Notes: generated from the sequence alone by a model not told the origin. 64,000 nucleotides of DNA from Stramonita haemastoma (GCA_030674155.1 CM060334.1:25766879-25830878); one strand, 5' to 3'; counted from the first letter of the stretch, positions 22,116 through 34,217 are shown. Made by a program: numbers and translations.

Positions 22116-22295
22116 ATGACGCTAACAGTCCATGATGGGGCTAGAAGAGGTACAGTTGCCGATATAGATGCACAAACAGAAAAATTGGTTCGTTTTGCCG
22201 AGCAATGTTTAAAACTTGTGCTATGTCTCTTGATAGTGAAAGTTGAGCTTTCATTTGGAAATGGTGTCGGAAATTGGAACACGGTCGGAAAATAA
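22116..22295 (+). CDS. Short frame inside TIR element, hypothetical
   Basis: A 59-codon ATG-initiated frame encodes MTLTVHDGARRGTVADID then AQTEKLVRFAEQCLKL and a hydrophobic stretch. The codons immediately upstream, in the same frame, are basic (KQRKTRNKRK). It is not a recognised family and may be a remnant exon of the autonomous parent or of captured host sequence. There is no direct evidence of expression. Confidence 0.2.
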   Translation: MTLTVHDGARRGTVADIDAQTEKLVRFAEQCLKLVLCLLIVKVELSFGNGVGNWNTVGK

Positions 22296-22627
22296 CAAAC
22301 CACGGCACTTTAGTTATAGAAGCGCTAATTTCTTGGCAAATCATGGAACAGTAACCCTTTCGCATCTTCGGGAAATCGGTTGATCATTAAAACAGCAGAG
22401 TGACTGTTCTAAAGTTACATCGTGTGGAACACAGCATCCGTTGTACCGACAGCCGGAAAGTACTCACATACACAGAACTTGTTTTTTGGCCATGCAAACT
22501 GTCATGGTGAGTTCACTCTGAAATCAGATGAATTTTTTTTTAATCTGCTTTTGTACGGGGGCTTCAACTTGATTTTCAAATGAGAAAGACATAGGATCTT
22601 CTTCAGTCTTCATAAGAGTGTATTGAT

Positions 22628-22631
22628 CTCT

Positions 22632-22728
<97 letters not shown>
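22628..22728. repeat. (CT)n-(CA)n microsatellite
   Basis: CT dinucleotides with two CC interruptions, then (CA)n. Confidence 0.95.
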
Positions 22729-23074
22729 TTCTCTCTCTGTCTTATTTTCTCCACCTCTCCCTGTTTCTTACACGCACAGACACACACACACCTCTCCCCC
22801 CCCCCCCCTTTCTTTCTCTCTGTTTTTTTCTCTCTGTTTCTCTATGTGTGTCAGCACTTTCTTTCTCTTTCTTCCTGTATCTGCATTAGTGCACATTTGT
22901 CTAGAAATATACTCATTTTGCTATGTGATTACTTGGGTATAGAACCTCCTTTAGATTGAAGAAATGACAGAAAGTCATTCTTGGAGAGCTTATTTTAGGG
23001 CAGAAATTGCTTAGTATCAAAAACTGAAATTAGTTCAAGGAGAGGCTGTTATACAGGCTAGAATTGTTGAAAAA

Positions 23075-23195
23075 CCTTCAGATTCAGGGGGCGTTGCCCC
23101 CTGACCCCCACAAGGGGCTCTTCCCCTTGACCCACCAGGGGGCAAAGCCCCCTGGACCCCCCCACTTTTCAGAGTTTTTTGACTCTGTCAATTCC
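23075..23195. repeat. GC-rich dispersed repeat fragment
   Basis: TTCAGGGGGCGTTGCCCCCT, GGGGCTCTTCCCCTTGACCC and GGGGGCAAAGCCCCCTGGAC form short self-complementary blocks. It is the best-preserved of three such copies in the window. Confidence 0.6.
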
Positions 23196-23332
23196 CACCC
23201 CTGACACACACACACACTCACTCTCTCTCACTCACTCACTCACTCACTCACAGTCACAGCTTATTCCATTATCCTCATATAAAAGAATCAATCAATCAAA
23301 TAAATCAAAACAGTCACACGCATACACACGCA

Positions 23333-23335
<3 letters not shown>

Positions 23336-23403
<68 letters not shown>
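23336..23403. repeat. (CA)n microsatellite
   Basis: About 33 CA dinucleotides. Confidence 0.97.
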
Positions 23404-23405
<2 letters not shown>

Positions 23406-23570
23406 TGTTACCCCCCCCCTTCCCTCTTTAGGACTCTGCTGCCTCTCACCTCCTTGTCTCTTGTTGTATCCATGATTGAAAGACATTCTACTCTAGAATA
23501 ACATGAAGTAGTGTCAGTATCCACCATACAGTTTCACATAAGGTGACTTTGCTCACTTGACTCTGAGGTT

Positions 23571-23581
23571 GATATATATAT

Positions 23582-23658
<77 letters not shown>

Positions 23659-23690
23659 ATATGTATATATATATGTATATATGTGTGTGT
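23571..23690. repeat. (TA)n microsatellite
   Basis: About 55 TA dinucleotides with minor interruptions. Confidence 0.95.
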
Positions 23691-23945
23691 AAGGAAAGGT
23701 GTATTTAGGTTGCTAGATCTATACATTTGTTACCCCGCAGCTAGGCCCTAAATTTGGATTAAAAGCTAAAAAGGCCCTAAAAAGCCCTAAATTTTGCTCC
23801 ACCAAGTCTGTATGAACCCTGTATGCAGATAATCTTAAGCAATCCAAATTGTGATCATCTCTAAACATCCAGCCACAGAAAGGTCACTCTCCGAACCAGA
23901 AAACCATACCCGCAACAGTGCGCGCACGTGCACACACTCACACAC

Positions 23946-23946
23946 T

Positions 23947-24011
<65 letters not shown>
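23946..24011. repeat. (CA)n microsatellite
   Basis: About 31 CA dinucleotides. Confidence 0.97.
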
Positions 24012-24012
<1 letters not shown>

Positions 24013-24947
24013 AGCAAGAACAATGGACAAAAAAATCCATATATGCAAAACAAACAGCTTCAACAAATCAAAATACATTTTGCTACTTAATACAGTTTGA
24101 TATGATTTTATAAACTTCGTCTAAGAGCACTTTTTTTTATTTGTACTAAAAAATGCATGCAACTTAATGACGTTGGGCTTCCAATGATATGTTTTTTAGA
24201 AACCTTTTCCTGCTTTCCATAGAATGTAGGCATGGAGAATATAGTAGAATTCGAAACATGACATAACTGACTCTAACCTGTTTCTGAAACATCAGGTAAT
24301 TGAGGATTTACATTGTTCTTTCTTTTCCTCTCTGTAAGTGGTAAAAGACCTACTTTCTGCATTTCTTTTCATGGCATAAACTGACCTCTCACTAAGAATT
24401 TCTCTCAGTTGTGATAATTATCCTATGGCCAGTGGTATATATATAAATATGTATTATATAGTATATATACAGAGCAGCTGGGTTGCACTTTGGAAGATTG
24501 TTGTTACAAAGTTTTACTCTTGTGAATACCTTCATCCTGCCACTATGTGTATAGGCATGGAATTGTTCCAGTTTTTGTGGTGGATTTCTTCCACCTTTTC
24601 ATTTGTCAGCTGTTTTTCTGGTTTTTAATTTTTCCGCTGTCCATCATCAGAACCAAAAAAAATTCAGACAGCAGTCAAAAGATCAGAGAAAGTGCATTGT
24701 CTTCGAATGTTGAGAACTTTGACCTAAATTCTGACGTTGCTTTCAGAACACACAGACATTGTTTTAGTGCAAAAGAGATAGAGAAACTGGCCACTATATT
24801 ATCTGTTAAAACCAATCAGAAATCACTTTATTTGTAGGTCAGGGTTGATGTATAATGTGGAAGCTTCCTGAAGACTCCTGAAGTCCTTTTTGGCAATGAT
24901 AGGGAAGCAGCAACTGTTCTACTAACACACCATATACGACATGTTTA

Positions 24948-25903
24948 CAGGGTTCGCGATAACCGGTAATTGTCGGTATTTTACCGATTGTAAACAGGGA
25001 ATACCGAACATTTTCGAAGCAGCCGGTACCGCGTACCGGTTCTGTTTGCCTGTGACCGATTAGATTTCCGTCTAAAAAAAAAGAGTCTGAAGTGACGTTT
25101 TCTGACAGTCTGTCATGGGCCTGTACTGTGCTTACCGCACCTACCCCTTCCCACCCCTTCCGACGAACATCTTTAGCGCCAGCCTCATTAGCCTAGCACG
25201 CAGAACAGCAAGCTTTACTGTGAAAGAATAGAGCTTCGCGCTCTTCTCGGCATGACAGCGACTTTCATTCACATTGAGTAAATGGAGCCTAGATTTATTT
25301 ATTCTGTATTCTTTTAATCTTTTATATCGAGGATAATGGAATAAGCACTCCTGTGCTTTTTCACATCCAGTCCCCGTGTGTATGCAGTTTTGTAAATGTA
25401 ATCCGTTCCCACCGGCACACGACGGCCTGCTCTTACGAAAAGCGAAAAGCGAGGGTCTATGACTATGAATTTGCGCGTTGCTTTCAGAGAGAAGAGTCGA
25501 AAACCAAATCTAAAATGAACAAAGATCTAGATGAGCGCTAAGCATAGAAACAAGAAAGAAGAATATAAGTCACACGAATGATGCCATGCAAAACAACAGA
25601 CTGACACGGACAGTGGCACAGGCGCTAGAAAAAAATCCTATTTCCTTCGTGGCTTCATGCCCAAGAAGCGAGTGGCAGCAAGCAGCACGGCAGTCAAAGT
25701 CTGAGAGATTCGCGTTCAATTTAGATTTAGTTTTGCTGCCCAACAATCCCCCCCTCCCCCACCCCCTCACTGATTAGTTTCGTTTTGTTCACAGTACGTA
25801 CCGGATTTTATTTTCTGGGGACCGATTTTGGGGGAGTTGGTCAAGATGTCTCTGAAATGGCAACTCGCACTACCGGTTTTAAAAAATCCTAGCGCGAACC
25901 CTG
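24948..25903 (-). mobile_element. TIR element family 1, copy 1, with 5-bp TSD
   Basis: The left end CAGGGTTCGCGATAACCGG and the right end CCTAGCGCGAACCCTG form terminal inverted repeats. The flanking bases GTTTA at 24943-24947 and 25904-25908 are a target duplication. The 956-bp body carries a SINE family B 3' segment (GCACACGACGGCCTGCTCTT) at about 25315-25445 in an internal position shared by all four copies. No transposase frame exists. It is oriented opposite to copies 2-4. Confidence 0.85.
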
Positions 25904-26652
25904 GTTTACCGGGAAGACTTTTTACAAGAGAACTCAAATTTTAAAACTTTACGTTTCCAGCAAAGAGCATAGCTTTGTACTACAGTGGAGTTAAAGGCTC
26001 AGAAAAGAGTTGCAAGCAAAGTGCAATCTTCACAAAGTGTTTTATTTCTGTAAACTTGATTTGAATCAACTACGAGTTTTAAAATGTGACAAGGTGACAG
26101 CCCTGATATGGCCTGTGCGGTCGGCGGGGCTCTAAGCAACATCATTGGATTGGATTGGGTTTGAATCAACTCCATCTATACAGTTACTGAGTAGCTCCTC
26201 ATTGTCTGGGTTAAACAAGCGAAGATAAGATGCAAAAGCTGAAAATTTGCCACCAGATCTTCAGAGGGAAAAATATGTAATAAAGCATCTACTGATTAAG
26301 ATGATTGAAGTATCATCCCCAGCTTGCAAGGAAGCAGTGTTTTAGCTCTCAAAACCAAAAAAACACCTCCATTTGGCTGTGTCAACACAAATTCTATATA
26401 TATAGCTGAAAGATAATAACAAAAATCAACAGAAGGAAGAATTTGTAGATGACATTTGAGCACCAAACAAAGAATGCATTTTTGGAGGTTGCCCAGAGGC
26501 CAAGTCAAAGTCAATGATACTTTAATCATCCCTTAAAGGGAAATTATAACACTGACAGGCACATAATAGGAATCATAATTTTGAAATATATATGTATAGT
26601 GTAAAAGAAATTTTTTAAAAATATATAATATATATATATATATATATACACA

Positions 26653-27617
26653 CAGGGTTCGCGCTAGGATTTTTTAAAACCGGTACTGCCAGTTGCCATT
26701 TCAGAGATATCTTGACCGACTCCCCCAAAATCGGTCCCCAGAAAATAAAATCCGGTACATACTGTGAACAAAACGAAACTATTCAGTGAGGGGAGGGGGG
26801 GGGGGTTGTTCGGCAGCAAAACATATCTAAATTGAACGCAAATCTCTCAGAGACTTTGACTGCCATGCTGCTGCCACTTGCTTCTTGGGCACGAAGCCAC
26901 GCAGGAAATAGGTTTTTTTTTTCTAGCGCCTGTGCCACTGTCTGTTGTGTCAGTCTGTTGTTTTGCATGACATCATTCGTGTGACTTAGGCCTATATTCT
27001 TCTTTCTTGTTTCTATGTTTAGCGCTCATCTAGATCTTTCGTTCAATTTAGATTTTGTTTTCGACTCTTCTCTCTCAAAGCAACACGCAAATTCATAGTC
27101 AATAGACCCTCCGCTTTTCGCTTTTCGTTAGAGTAGGCCATCGTGTGCCGGTGGGAACAGATGACATTTACAAAACTGCATACACACGGGGACTGGATGT
27201 AAAAAAGCACAGGAGTGCTTATTCCATTATCCTCAATATAAAAGAATAAAGAATAAATCAATCTAGGCCCCATTTACTCATTGTGAATGGAAGTCACTGT
27301 CATGCCGAGAAGAGCGCGAAGCTCTGTTCTTTCACAGTAAAGCTTGCTGTTCTGTGTGCTAGGCTAATAATGAGGCTGGCGCCAAAGATAAGAGTTCGTC
27401 GGAAGGGGGTGGGAAGGGGTAGGTGCGTAAGCACAGTGAGTACAGGCACATGACAGACTGTCAGAAAATGTCACTTCAGAATTTTTTTTTGAGATGGAAA
27501 TCTAATCGGTCACAGGTGAACAGAATCGGTATGCGGTACCGGCTGCTTCGAAAATTTTCGGTATTCCCTGTTTACAATCGGTAAAATACCGACAATTACC
27601 GGTTATCGTGAACCCTG
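26653..27617 (+). mobile_element. TIR element family 1, copy 2
   Basis: The ends are CAGGGTTCGCGCTAGGATTT and GGTTATCGTGAACCCTG. The internal body and embedded SINE tail (about 27110-27260) match copy 1 in reverse orientation. The copy is inserted after a (TA)n/(CA)n tract, and no clear target duplication is visible. Confidence 0.82.
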
Positions 27618-27696
27618 TATGTATTTATATAATGCAAAAAAAGCTACCATTCATATTCAAACATTCCAAGATAACTTAACAACAACACAAAAGTCA

Positions 27697-27707
27697 CACA
27701 CACACAC

Positions 27708-27744
<37 letters not shown>

Positions 27745-27790
27745 CACACACACACACACACAGTACACACACACACACACACACACACAC
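27697..27790. repeat. (CA)n microsatellite, interrupted
   Basis: Four CA runs separated by single CC, AA or GT interruptions. Confidence 0.95.
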
Positions 27791-28121
27791 CAATGCAGAC
27801 ACACATGTAGTAAGGACCATTGACAAGAAAAGACTAATTAATATGTATTAATTTATAAACATTCAGAAAACCATCCTATGTTAAAAGTCATATACTTATA
27901 TGCTTATTTAAAGTTACATATTTGCATGAGCTTGCAGTCTGCTTGTGCCATTGTTCCTAAACTGATCTTTGCTAGAAAGATTCATGCTGGCTCTCGCAAG
28001 AAGCTGGGGAGGGAGGGAGTCCATGATGTGTCATGCTGAAGTGCATCACCCTCCTCAGTTCGTGCCTGTTAGCAGCCTGCAAAGCAAGAGTAGTCTGTAC
28101 GCAAGTAATATGTACACGAGT

Positions 28122-28418
28122 TTAAAAAAAGTTAAAGTCTGTCTCGAGCCTTAAGGCTCATCAGGCCGGTGCTTATCCCGGTTTCTGTGGCGTTAAGCGA
28201 CTGAGAGTCGTAGACTCTCCCCTGGATAGGACGCCAGTCTATCTCAGGGTTAACCCCCAACACAAAGTTGGTACCCCTTTTACACCTGGGTGGGGTGAGA
28301 AAATAGCCGTAAAGTGCCTTTTCCAAGGGCACGACGCCATAGCTGAAAGCTGGGATCAAACCCGCAACCTTTAGATTACGAGTCCAACGCCCTAACCACT
28401 AGACTACAGCGGCAGCTG
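28122..28418 (-). mobile_element. SINE family C copy with 11-bp TSD
   Basis: A complete minus-oriented copy, head near 28415 and tail GTTAAAG at 28131, is flanked by TGTACACGAGT at 28111-28121 and 28419-28429. Confidence 0.9.
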
Positions 28419-29235
28419 TGTACACGAGTAGTCTGTACAAATTTTAAACTGGGAAATTTTTCCACTTAATTTATCAACTTTTCTAATACTTTTTTTTTTA
28501 TTTTTTTTTTTTTTTTTACTAATACCATGTCCGAAAGAGAAGAAAGGAGGATAAATATTTATAAATGCTTGGTGTCAGAAGTGACCTTTGAAAAAAAAAA
28601 AAAAACAGTAAAGAGAGAGAAGGGGGGTATATTTGTTTATTAATTCAATTATGTTATGATAAATGGATAGAAAAAATTGTGCCTGTAAAGTGTCACATTT
28701 GTGTTTATATTTCAGCAATTGTGCAATGCATTTGAAAGTTGCCTGTTAAAAATGATTTTTTTTGGGGGGTGGGGGGTGGATTGCTTGCACTTCAGTGACT
28801 GCCACAAATGTCAGTCAGATGTGCCTCTTCTTTTTTCTTTTTTTTTTTCAATTTTTCCTTCTTTTTTTCATTTTAGTCACAAAAAAGTTACTCTAATTTT
28901 TCATGAGGGAAATCCTATGTCTGTAATAACTAATATTATATACATGCAGAATGTTAACTATGGATGTTAAAAATCCCATAATTCAGGTATGTGTTTCCTG
29001 TTCCTGTATAATACATGCATGCACAAAATAAAGTAATAATGCATGTGAAAGATCCTGTCCCTTATGCCTGTGTTGATGGGTTATCCTGTATAGTGATCTG
29101 GCACTGTAGCACAACTTTGCTTGTCCAAGTAGGAAGCAGGTGGTTTTGGGTTTTTTTGGAGGGGGGGGGAGGGGCTCGTTCCTTGGCTAGAGCTCCAGGA
29201 TTTACCAATGGTGAGATTTTTGCTTTTGCGACTGT

Positions 29236-29270
<35 letters not shown>

Positions 29271-29339
29271 TTTTCCCCACCATTCAGGCTGCCGTATTCT
29301 GACTTTGGCGTAAACATGACACGCGTGTGCATTTGTTAT

Positions 29340-29600
29340 AAACATGTTGTCATCTGTTCCTACCAGCACACAATGGTCTACTCTCCTGAAAGGTGGAATG
29401 GGCTTTTGACATGTGACTAAGATGCTCTGTGTGGCCTCGGTTTATAGTCTTGTCCAAAGGACTTTAACATTCACTTCGAATTTTTTGGCCAAACTGGGAA
29501 GAAATGGGCAAGGCCAGGAATCAAACCCAGAACCTCACAGATTACTTGTTAGGCAGGCAGATGTCTTAAACGTCCTGCCACCTTTCTTCTTTGGTCATGG
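29340..29600 (-). mobile_element. SINE fragments
   Basis: A family-B-like 3' piece (CATCTGTTCCTACCAGCACA, then GGTCTACTCTCCTGAAAGG) precedes an antisense tRNA-like head (GAATCAAACCCAGAACCTCA near 29520). The body is diverged. Confidence 0.5.
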
Positions 29601-30353
29601 GTTTGATTCTTGTTTGAGTCAGGACTTTTTCCTCATCTGCTAGCCCATAAATGATGGTTACAACTTTTGGATAAGCTGATAAACTGATGCTCCCTGTGCA
29701 ACATACAAATATAGCATGTATGTATGATTTTTAAGAGCTCATGATAATCAGAATGTTGTCCCTGTCAAAATTCTGTACAAAAAGTCATTAGCATAGAGAA
29801 ACAAAATTCATCCACAAGCTTCAGGGAAAGGGGGGGGGGGGGGGGGGGGGGTTTGCACTGTGCTAGTGAAGACACATTTTCTTTGGGGAGAGTAGGCCAT
29901 ATTTCATGTACAGAAATTATCTGCTGTGATTGAAAACCACCAGAGCCCAAAGTCAAATGCGCTGGGCCTGACTTGTCAGGCGCTTAATGGCAATGGAATG
30001 CAATACTTGCTGTCTGAGCATCCAGTGAAGAAGAAAAAACCTCACTCTCTTTGTTCTTCAACCGAAAAACTGTTAAGACTCCGATTAATCCTAGGCCACA
30101 AATTGAAGACTTTAGGTGAACAGGCTTTCACTTGTAGATTTATTTATAAATGTGTGTGTGTTGTGTGGTTTTGTGTGTGTGTTGTGTGTGTGTGCATGTG
30201 TGTTGTGTGTATGTGTGTGTGTGTGTGTTGCGTGCGCGTGCGTGCGTGCATGTGTGTTCATGTGCTACCCACTTGTTTTAGGGTTGTTTTATGAGTGAAC
30301 CTGTAAAAGTCCAAACCAGTATGGTAACAGATGTGTTGTGGCTGGCTGTTCAG

Positions 30354-31121
30354 GGGCCGCTGACATGCACCTGAGGGCTTACGATGCCCACAGAAGATCA
30401 TATGGAACCCTGTGGATGGAAGAGAGCATCACCCCCTCCTGCCTCTACATCAGCTCAGACCTGGTCTTAGCCGGCAACCATTTCGGCCAGGTCAGGGTGC
30501 TGACGGTACCTGGAAAATTGCTGGACAATGCCTTCCAGTGCGGCTCCTGCTCTGTGAGCACGCTGGACGTTCATCCTTCAGGCCTGTTCATGATGGTGGC
30601 CACAGCAGACCGGTGCCTGCACCTTGTGGACAGTGAACTGGAGGTGTACTATTTGTCTGTGCTGCCTGATGAGATGTCAGACTCTCTCATCAGGAAAGTG
30701 TTTTTCCTGCCTGACGCATGTTTGCTGAAGAACCAGTTAGCTGTGTTTGTGTGCACAGACTACGGGATCTGCGTCGCATTGCTGGACACACACGGACGTG
30801 TGCTGAAGAAAGAAACTCTCCTGTTCAGTCACAAAGCCTTCACTTTTTGCCGGGACATCAACGAGTCCAATGTATTCTACAAAACCTCTAATATGAGTGC
30901 CAGCTGTCCCCCACCTCCAAACAGGATTACAAAGAATACCGTTCAGGTCAGCTCTGAAGGTATTTCGTTCCAGGAGTGCACACTCCCACCAGGTTTACTG
31001 ACAATATTCTTCTTCTGGCAGTTGGAAGAGAACTGGCAATCGCTTGCGTTTCTTATCATGTGTATGCTTTCACGCTGAGCCAGGGTATTACCCTGTTCTG
31101 TGTTCCTGACTTCCTCGACAC
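30354..31121 (+). CDS. F-box/WD-like protein, third recognised exon (apparent frameshift)
   Basis: The acceptor GGCTGTTCAG and donor CTCGACAC|GTAAGG bound the exon. The base carried from 20742 completes GGG, giving IVAG|AADMHLRAYDA. Propeller-like strands follow: SSDLVLAGNHFGQVRVLTV, VSTLDVHPSGLFMMVATADR, LAVFVCTDYGICVALLDTHG. At 30992-30994 the frame breaks: ISFQECTLPPG continues only one frame over, as FTDNILLLAVGRELAIACVS and YHVYAFTLSQGITLFCVPD. One missing base at GGTTT would restore continuity, so a one-base deletion, real or sequencing, is likely. A 62-bp GT-AG intron (30960-31021) is a weaker alternative. Confidence 0.7.
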
Positions 31122-32036
31122 GTAAGGCAGCTGTGCTTTTGCATTGGTTGTGTGTTGTTCTTGTTGTTCTTGTTTTTTTTTTAAATTATTTTAGTCTGTT
31201 CTCTCTCAATGATATTAGTCAGAAAAAAGATGCGTGGGGGTTGAGCAGGAAGTGGAGGTCTTGCTGACTTGTATGCAGGGAAAGATTAGTTTAGTGGCTG
31301 GACTAGGGAGTCAATTTTCACCTGTTTATAGCAGAATGCTTAACTGTGGCAAACCACACTTTGGACAGGTCATTGTGGGATGCTATCTTGTCAAAGATTG
31401 TGTGATGTGTTGTTTTTTTTGCAACTCATGAACGCTGTTGCTCTAAATATCTCAAGGGCACTCTTAGTGCAGGTTTTAGTGGGAGATAAGTTTGAATTAT
31501 ACAAGACAAGACGATGGTTACCTGGTAAGTTGAGTCTTGTGAGAATTTTGATGAATAGCAAAATCTGAACCTGTTTCTTGTATGTCTGTCTGTCTGCCTG
31601 CATGTTTAACTTGTCTGCCTGCCTTGCTGCCTGTCTGTCTGTCTGTCTGTCTGTCTGTTCATATGAGAGTGAGTCTGAGTGAGAACACTTCTGTAGATTT
31701 GATAGATCTACTCGTGAAAAAACTTCAGAAGATTTATCTTCTGTAACATTTGTTAGCACCAGACAGAAGCCCAGTCAGTGCAGATTATTTGTGTGTGTGT
31801 GTATGTGTGTGTGTGTGTGTGTGTGTGTCCATGATGTATGATGTATGTTTGTGTCTGTGCATGTTAGGGTGGTTGTTGGGTTTGTTTTTAAAGAGGGGTG
31901 CAAGTTAGGGATAACCGTTATTTTCACGGTGCTTCTTCTGTATGGACTTTTTTGGGGGGTTGTTTGTTTGTTTGGAGAAGGGTGTCTTTTTTTTTTGGTT
32001 GGCATGAACTTAAATCTCTGCATTCATTGATTGCAG
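31122..32036 (+). other. 0.9-kb last intron of the F-box gene
   Basis: Begins GTAAGG and ends TTGATTGCAG; phase 2/1 agrees on both sides. It contains short (TCTG)n and (GT)n tracts only. Confidence 0.75.
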
Positions 32037-32496
32037 GTATCCCGTGAGCCGCCTGATGCTTGAAGCGCAGTTGGGTCGCGTGATTGTTCCCAATGTGGAC
32101 TGGCTGAACGGACTGACACCTGACTCGATGCCTACTGACGCACCCGTGCTGTCCTTCGGCACCACTAATCCCAAGTTACAATACATCGGGCCTATGGTCA
32201 AGTCACTGTTCTGGTCACCAGACCTGTGGGGTAGTTTTAGCAGGACTCCAGAAGAAAAAAAGGAACCCTTTGTTGACAGTACTTGCTCTGACTCAGACAA
32301 GCGTGGAACTGTCAATGGTCATGCGTCATCTGCAGTCGGGACTGAGGGGCTCCCCAACTACAGGATGTGCTGCCCCTTAGGGCCTTGGAGAAATGCTGCT
32401 CTGTTTGAGCAAAAGGTGAAGAAGAAGAAGACGCCGGTTTCGACTTCACCTACATGTACTCCCATGTTTTGGAAGAGTAAACCACTGTTTTCGTAG
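32037..32496 (+). CDS. F-box/WD-like protein, terminal exon
   Basis: Two bases from 31121 plus the first base here form ACG, giving DFLDT|YPVSRLMLEAQLGRVIVP. The exon carries the last propeller-like strand, then a C-terminal extension: SLFWSPDLWGSFSRTPEEKK, an acidic/Ser stretch, and a basic KVKKKKTPVSTSPT before the TAG. The four exons total roughly 584 codons, in the size range of FBXW1/FBXW7 receptors. The extension after the propeller is not one I recognise. The cargo is unknown. Confidence 0.7.
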
Positions 32497-34000
32497 TGTA
32501 GAAAAAAGTCTTTGAAGTTTATGTGTATGCCACATTGGGATTTATCACTTAGTAATAACTGAAAACTATATATAGTGGGAAAACAAAAATGAACTGATCC
32601 TATTGCTAAGGATTTTTTTTTTCCCCCCACTATATTGAGATCTTGGTATTTCATCATCCAAACTTTTCCAATGCACAGCGTCTCATACTATAGTATGAGA
32701 ATACACGTCTGTATTGAGAAGATTTAAGGGTAAATGGTTTGACCCTGACCTTCAGTGTTCCTTAGCCTATGGGTGTGATTTTATCACATCATCGTTGCAC
32801 AGTGGAAAAAATTTTAATCTAATCTTGGAAAGAGAAAAAAAGATTTGGTCTGGTTCTCATTAAAGATGATCTTCAGGAAATGTAAGGAAACATCTTTCTG
32901 GCAGCACTCCTGTTACAACTGATGCAGCTTAAAAGGCAGTGGTCTGTATCTTCCCAGAAAATGAGGCTGTTGTGTTTATCAAACTTAAACTCCCGTACCT
33001 TTTTATCAGTTTATTCTACGGTATTTTTTGGAGTGTGTCACAAATTTTTAGACAGTGAAACTGTTTCTCAGGGAAAGTTTTTAGGTGTATTCTTGTGTGA
33101 CAGATTTTCTATGTTTTGTTTTTTTTAAGGAATTTTATAACCTGTGTGTTCATTTGTGTGAGGTGCTGTTTGTTTTCATATCATTAAGACTATCATTACC
33201 ATGGCATGTGTTCTATTCTGTCAACCAAAGATACAAATCTGCATGAGTAATCCGAGTCAGAAATCCCTATCGCTCATGCCAAAGAACACATATACCCATG
33301 GTCATTCACTGCAAATGAAAACACCTGTTGATGTTCCTCAGGTGGTATCGCTGTGTCGTATTTGATTTAAACATTGTTATCTGATTTTTCACTTCTTGCA
33401 TACCAGGAGGGTTGGGGGTGTTGTTTTTTGCTTCTTCTTTTATTGATGTTGTCAAAACCTTTGGAAGGTTTTTTGTTGTATATTTTTCTTTGTAACCAAA
33501 AGTGTAGCATGAACTGTAGAGTAGTAGACAGCTGATTGTGCCAATTATGCATGGAAGATTTATAGCGCCCCTTCCCTGTTGTAGGGGTTAGAATAGCTCA
33601 GTGGTCAAAGTTTTTATTATCTTCCAGCTAAGGTTTATCAGTGTTACCCATGAGACAGTCTCCCCATTCACTCAACTGTAAAATGGGTCCCTGCCTTTGT
33701 TAGGGTTTGTTCCTTTAACTAGTTGAAGAACAAGTTTTTACATGCATGCCTCAGGGAGAAAAGTTGTGCAGTGTTTCTCTGTGAGAAACTGTCTTGATTC
33801 CCTCAGTGATGAAGTTTTTCTCTGTGGGAAACTCTCAGGATGTGTTCCTCTGTGAGGAAGTTTGTGTGTTTTTTCTTTTGTGCTTTTTGTGTGTGTGTGT
33901 GTATTTTTGTAAGAAACTATCTCGATTGCTTATGTGAGGAAGTTTGTGTAGTGTTTATCAGTGGGGGAAAAAAAAAAGGGGGGGGGGGGGGGTTCCTCTT
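32497..34000 (+). other. 3' flank / probable 3' UTR of the F-box gene
   Basis: AT-rich, without exons. At 33585-33720 there is a degenerate SINE A-like piece (AATAGCTCAGTGGTCAAAG, ACTGTAAAATGGGTCCCTGC). The region 33740-34000 holds repeated GAGAAACT/GAGGAAGTTTGTGTAGTG phrases from which the tandem units begin. Confidence 0.5.
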
Positions 34001-34211
34001 TGAGGAATTTGTGTAGTTTCTTATTGTTAAGAAGTTTTAGTAGTAAACCCTCAAGAAAAAAAATTGGAGAATTTTCGTGTGTGTTCCTCTCTGAGGAGGT
34101 GACAGTCCTAGCTATAACCAGTAGGGTTGGAGGGGATGATTTTCCCGATGGCATTGCTCTTTGGGGATTTTTATGCAGGTTTTTCTATGTGGACTTTTGC
34201 CAGTGTTCTGT

Positions 34212-34217
34212 AATAAA
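34212..34217 (+). promoter_or_regulatory. Candidate polyadenylation signal AATAAA
   Basis: First clear AATAAA noticed downstream of the F-box stop codon (1.7 kb away), lying in GTTCTGTAATAAACATGGTG. The tandem duplication copied it to 36188, 38420 and 40692. Use is not demonstrated. Confidence 0.3.

Larger units (their letters stand above)
21466..23821. mobile_element. 2.36-kb TIR element, hAT-like, 6-bp TSD
   Basis: The left end is CAGGGTTCGCACAAGACCCT. The right end, reverse-complemented, is CAGGGTTCATACAGACTTGG. The flanks carry TATGCA at 21460-21465 and 23822-23827. Both ends carry CCCTAAAAAGCCCTAA subterminal repeats. Inside are a short frame (22116-22295; HDGARRGTVADIDAQTEKLV), (CT)n/(CA)n/(TA)n tracts and a GC-rich repeat at 23075-23195. 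No transposase is recognisable, so it is non-autonomous. CAGGG termini fit the hAT superfamily, but a 6-bp duplication is not the classical 8. Confidence 0.7.
20743..30353 (+). other. 9.6-kb intron of the F-box gene
   Basis: The donor GTACAG at 20743 and the acceptor GGCTGTTCAG ending at 30353 leave a phase-1 junction. The intron contains three TIR elements or relatives, SINE C, many dinucleotide repeats, and poly(C)/poly(G) tracts at about 29160-29170, 29238-29270 and 29829-29851. Stretches 20840-21450, 24030-24940, 25910-26640, 27840-28100 and 28440-29200 show no recognisable elements. Confidence 0.7.

Noticed and set aside
25353..25541. Small frames in the 950-bp TIR elements as transposase remnants
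   Set aside because: They translate the embedded SINE tail and neighbouring non-coding sequence, with no transposase motif.
30990..31021. Intron from CCACCAG|GTTTAC to CTGGCAG inside the third F-box exon
   Set aside because: It would be only about 31 bp, too short for ordinary splicing; a one-base indel explains the frame change better.
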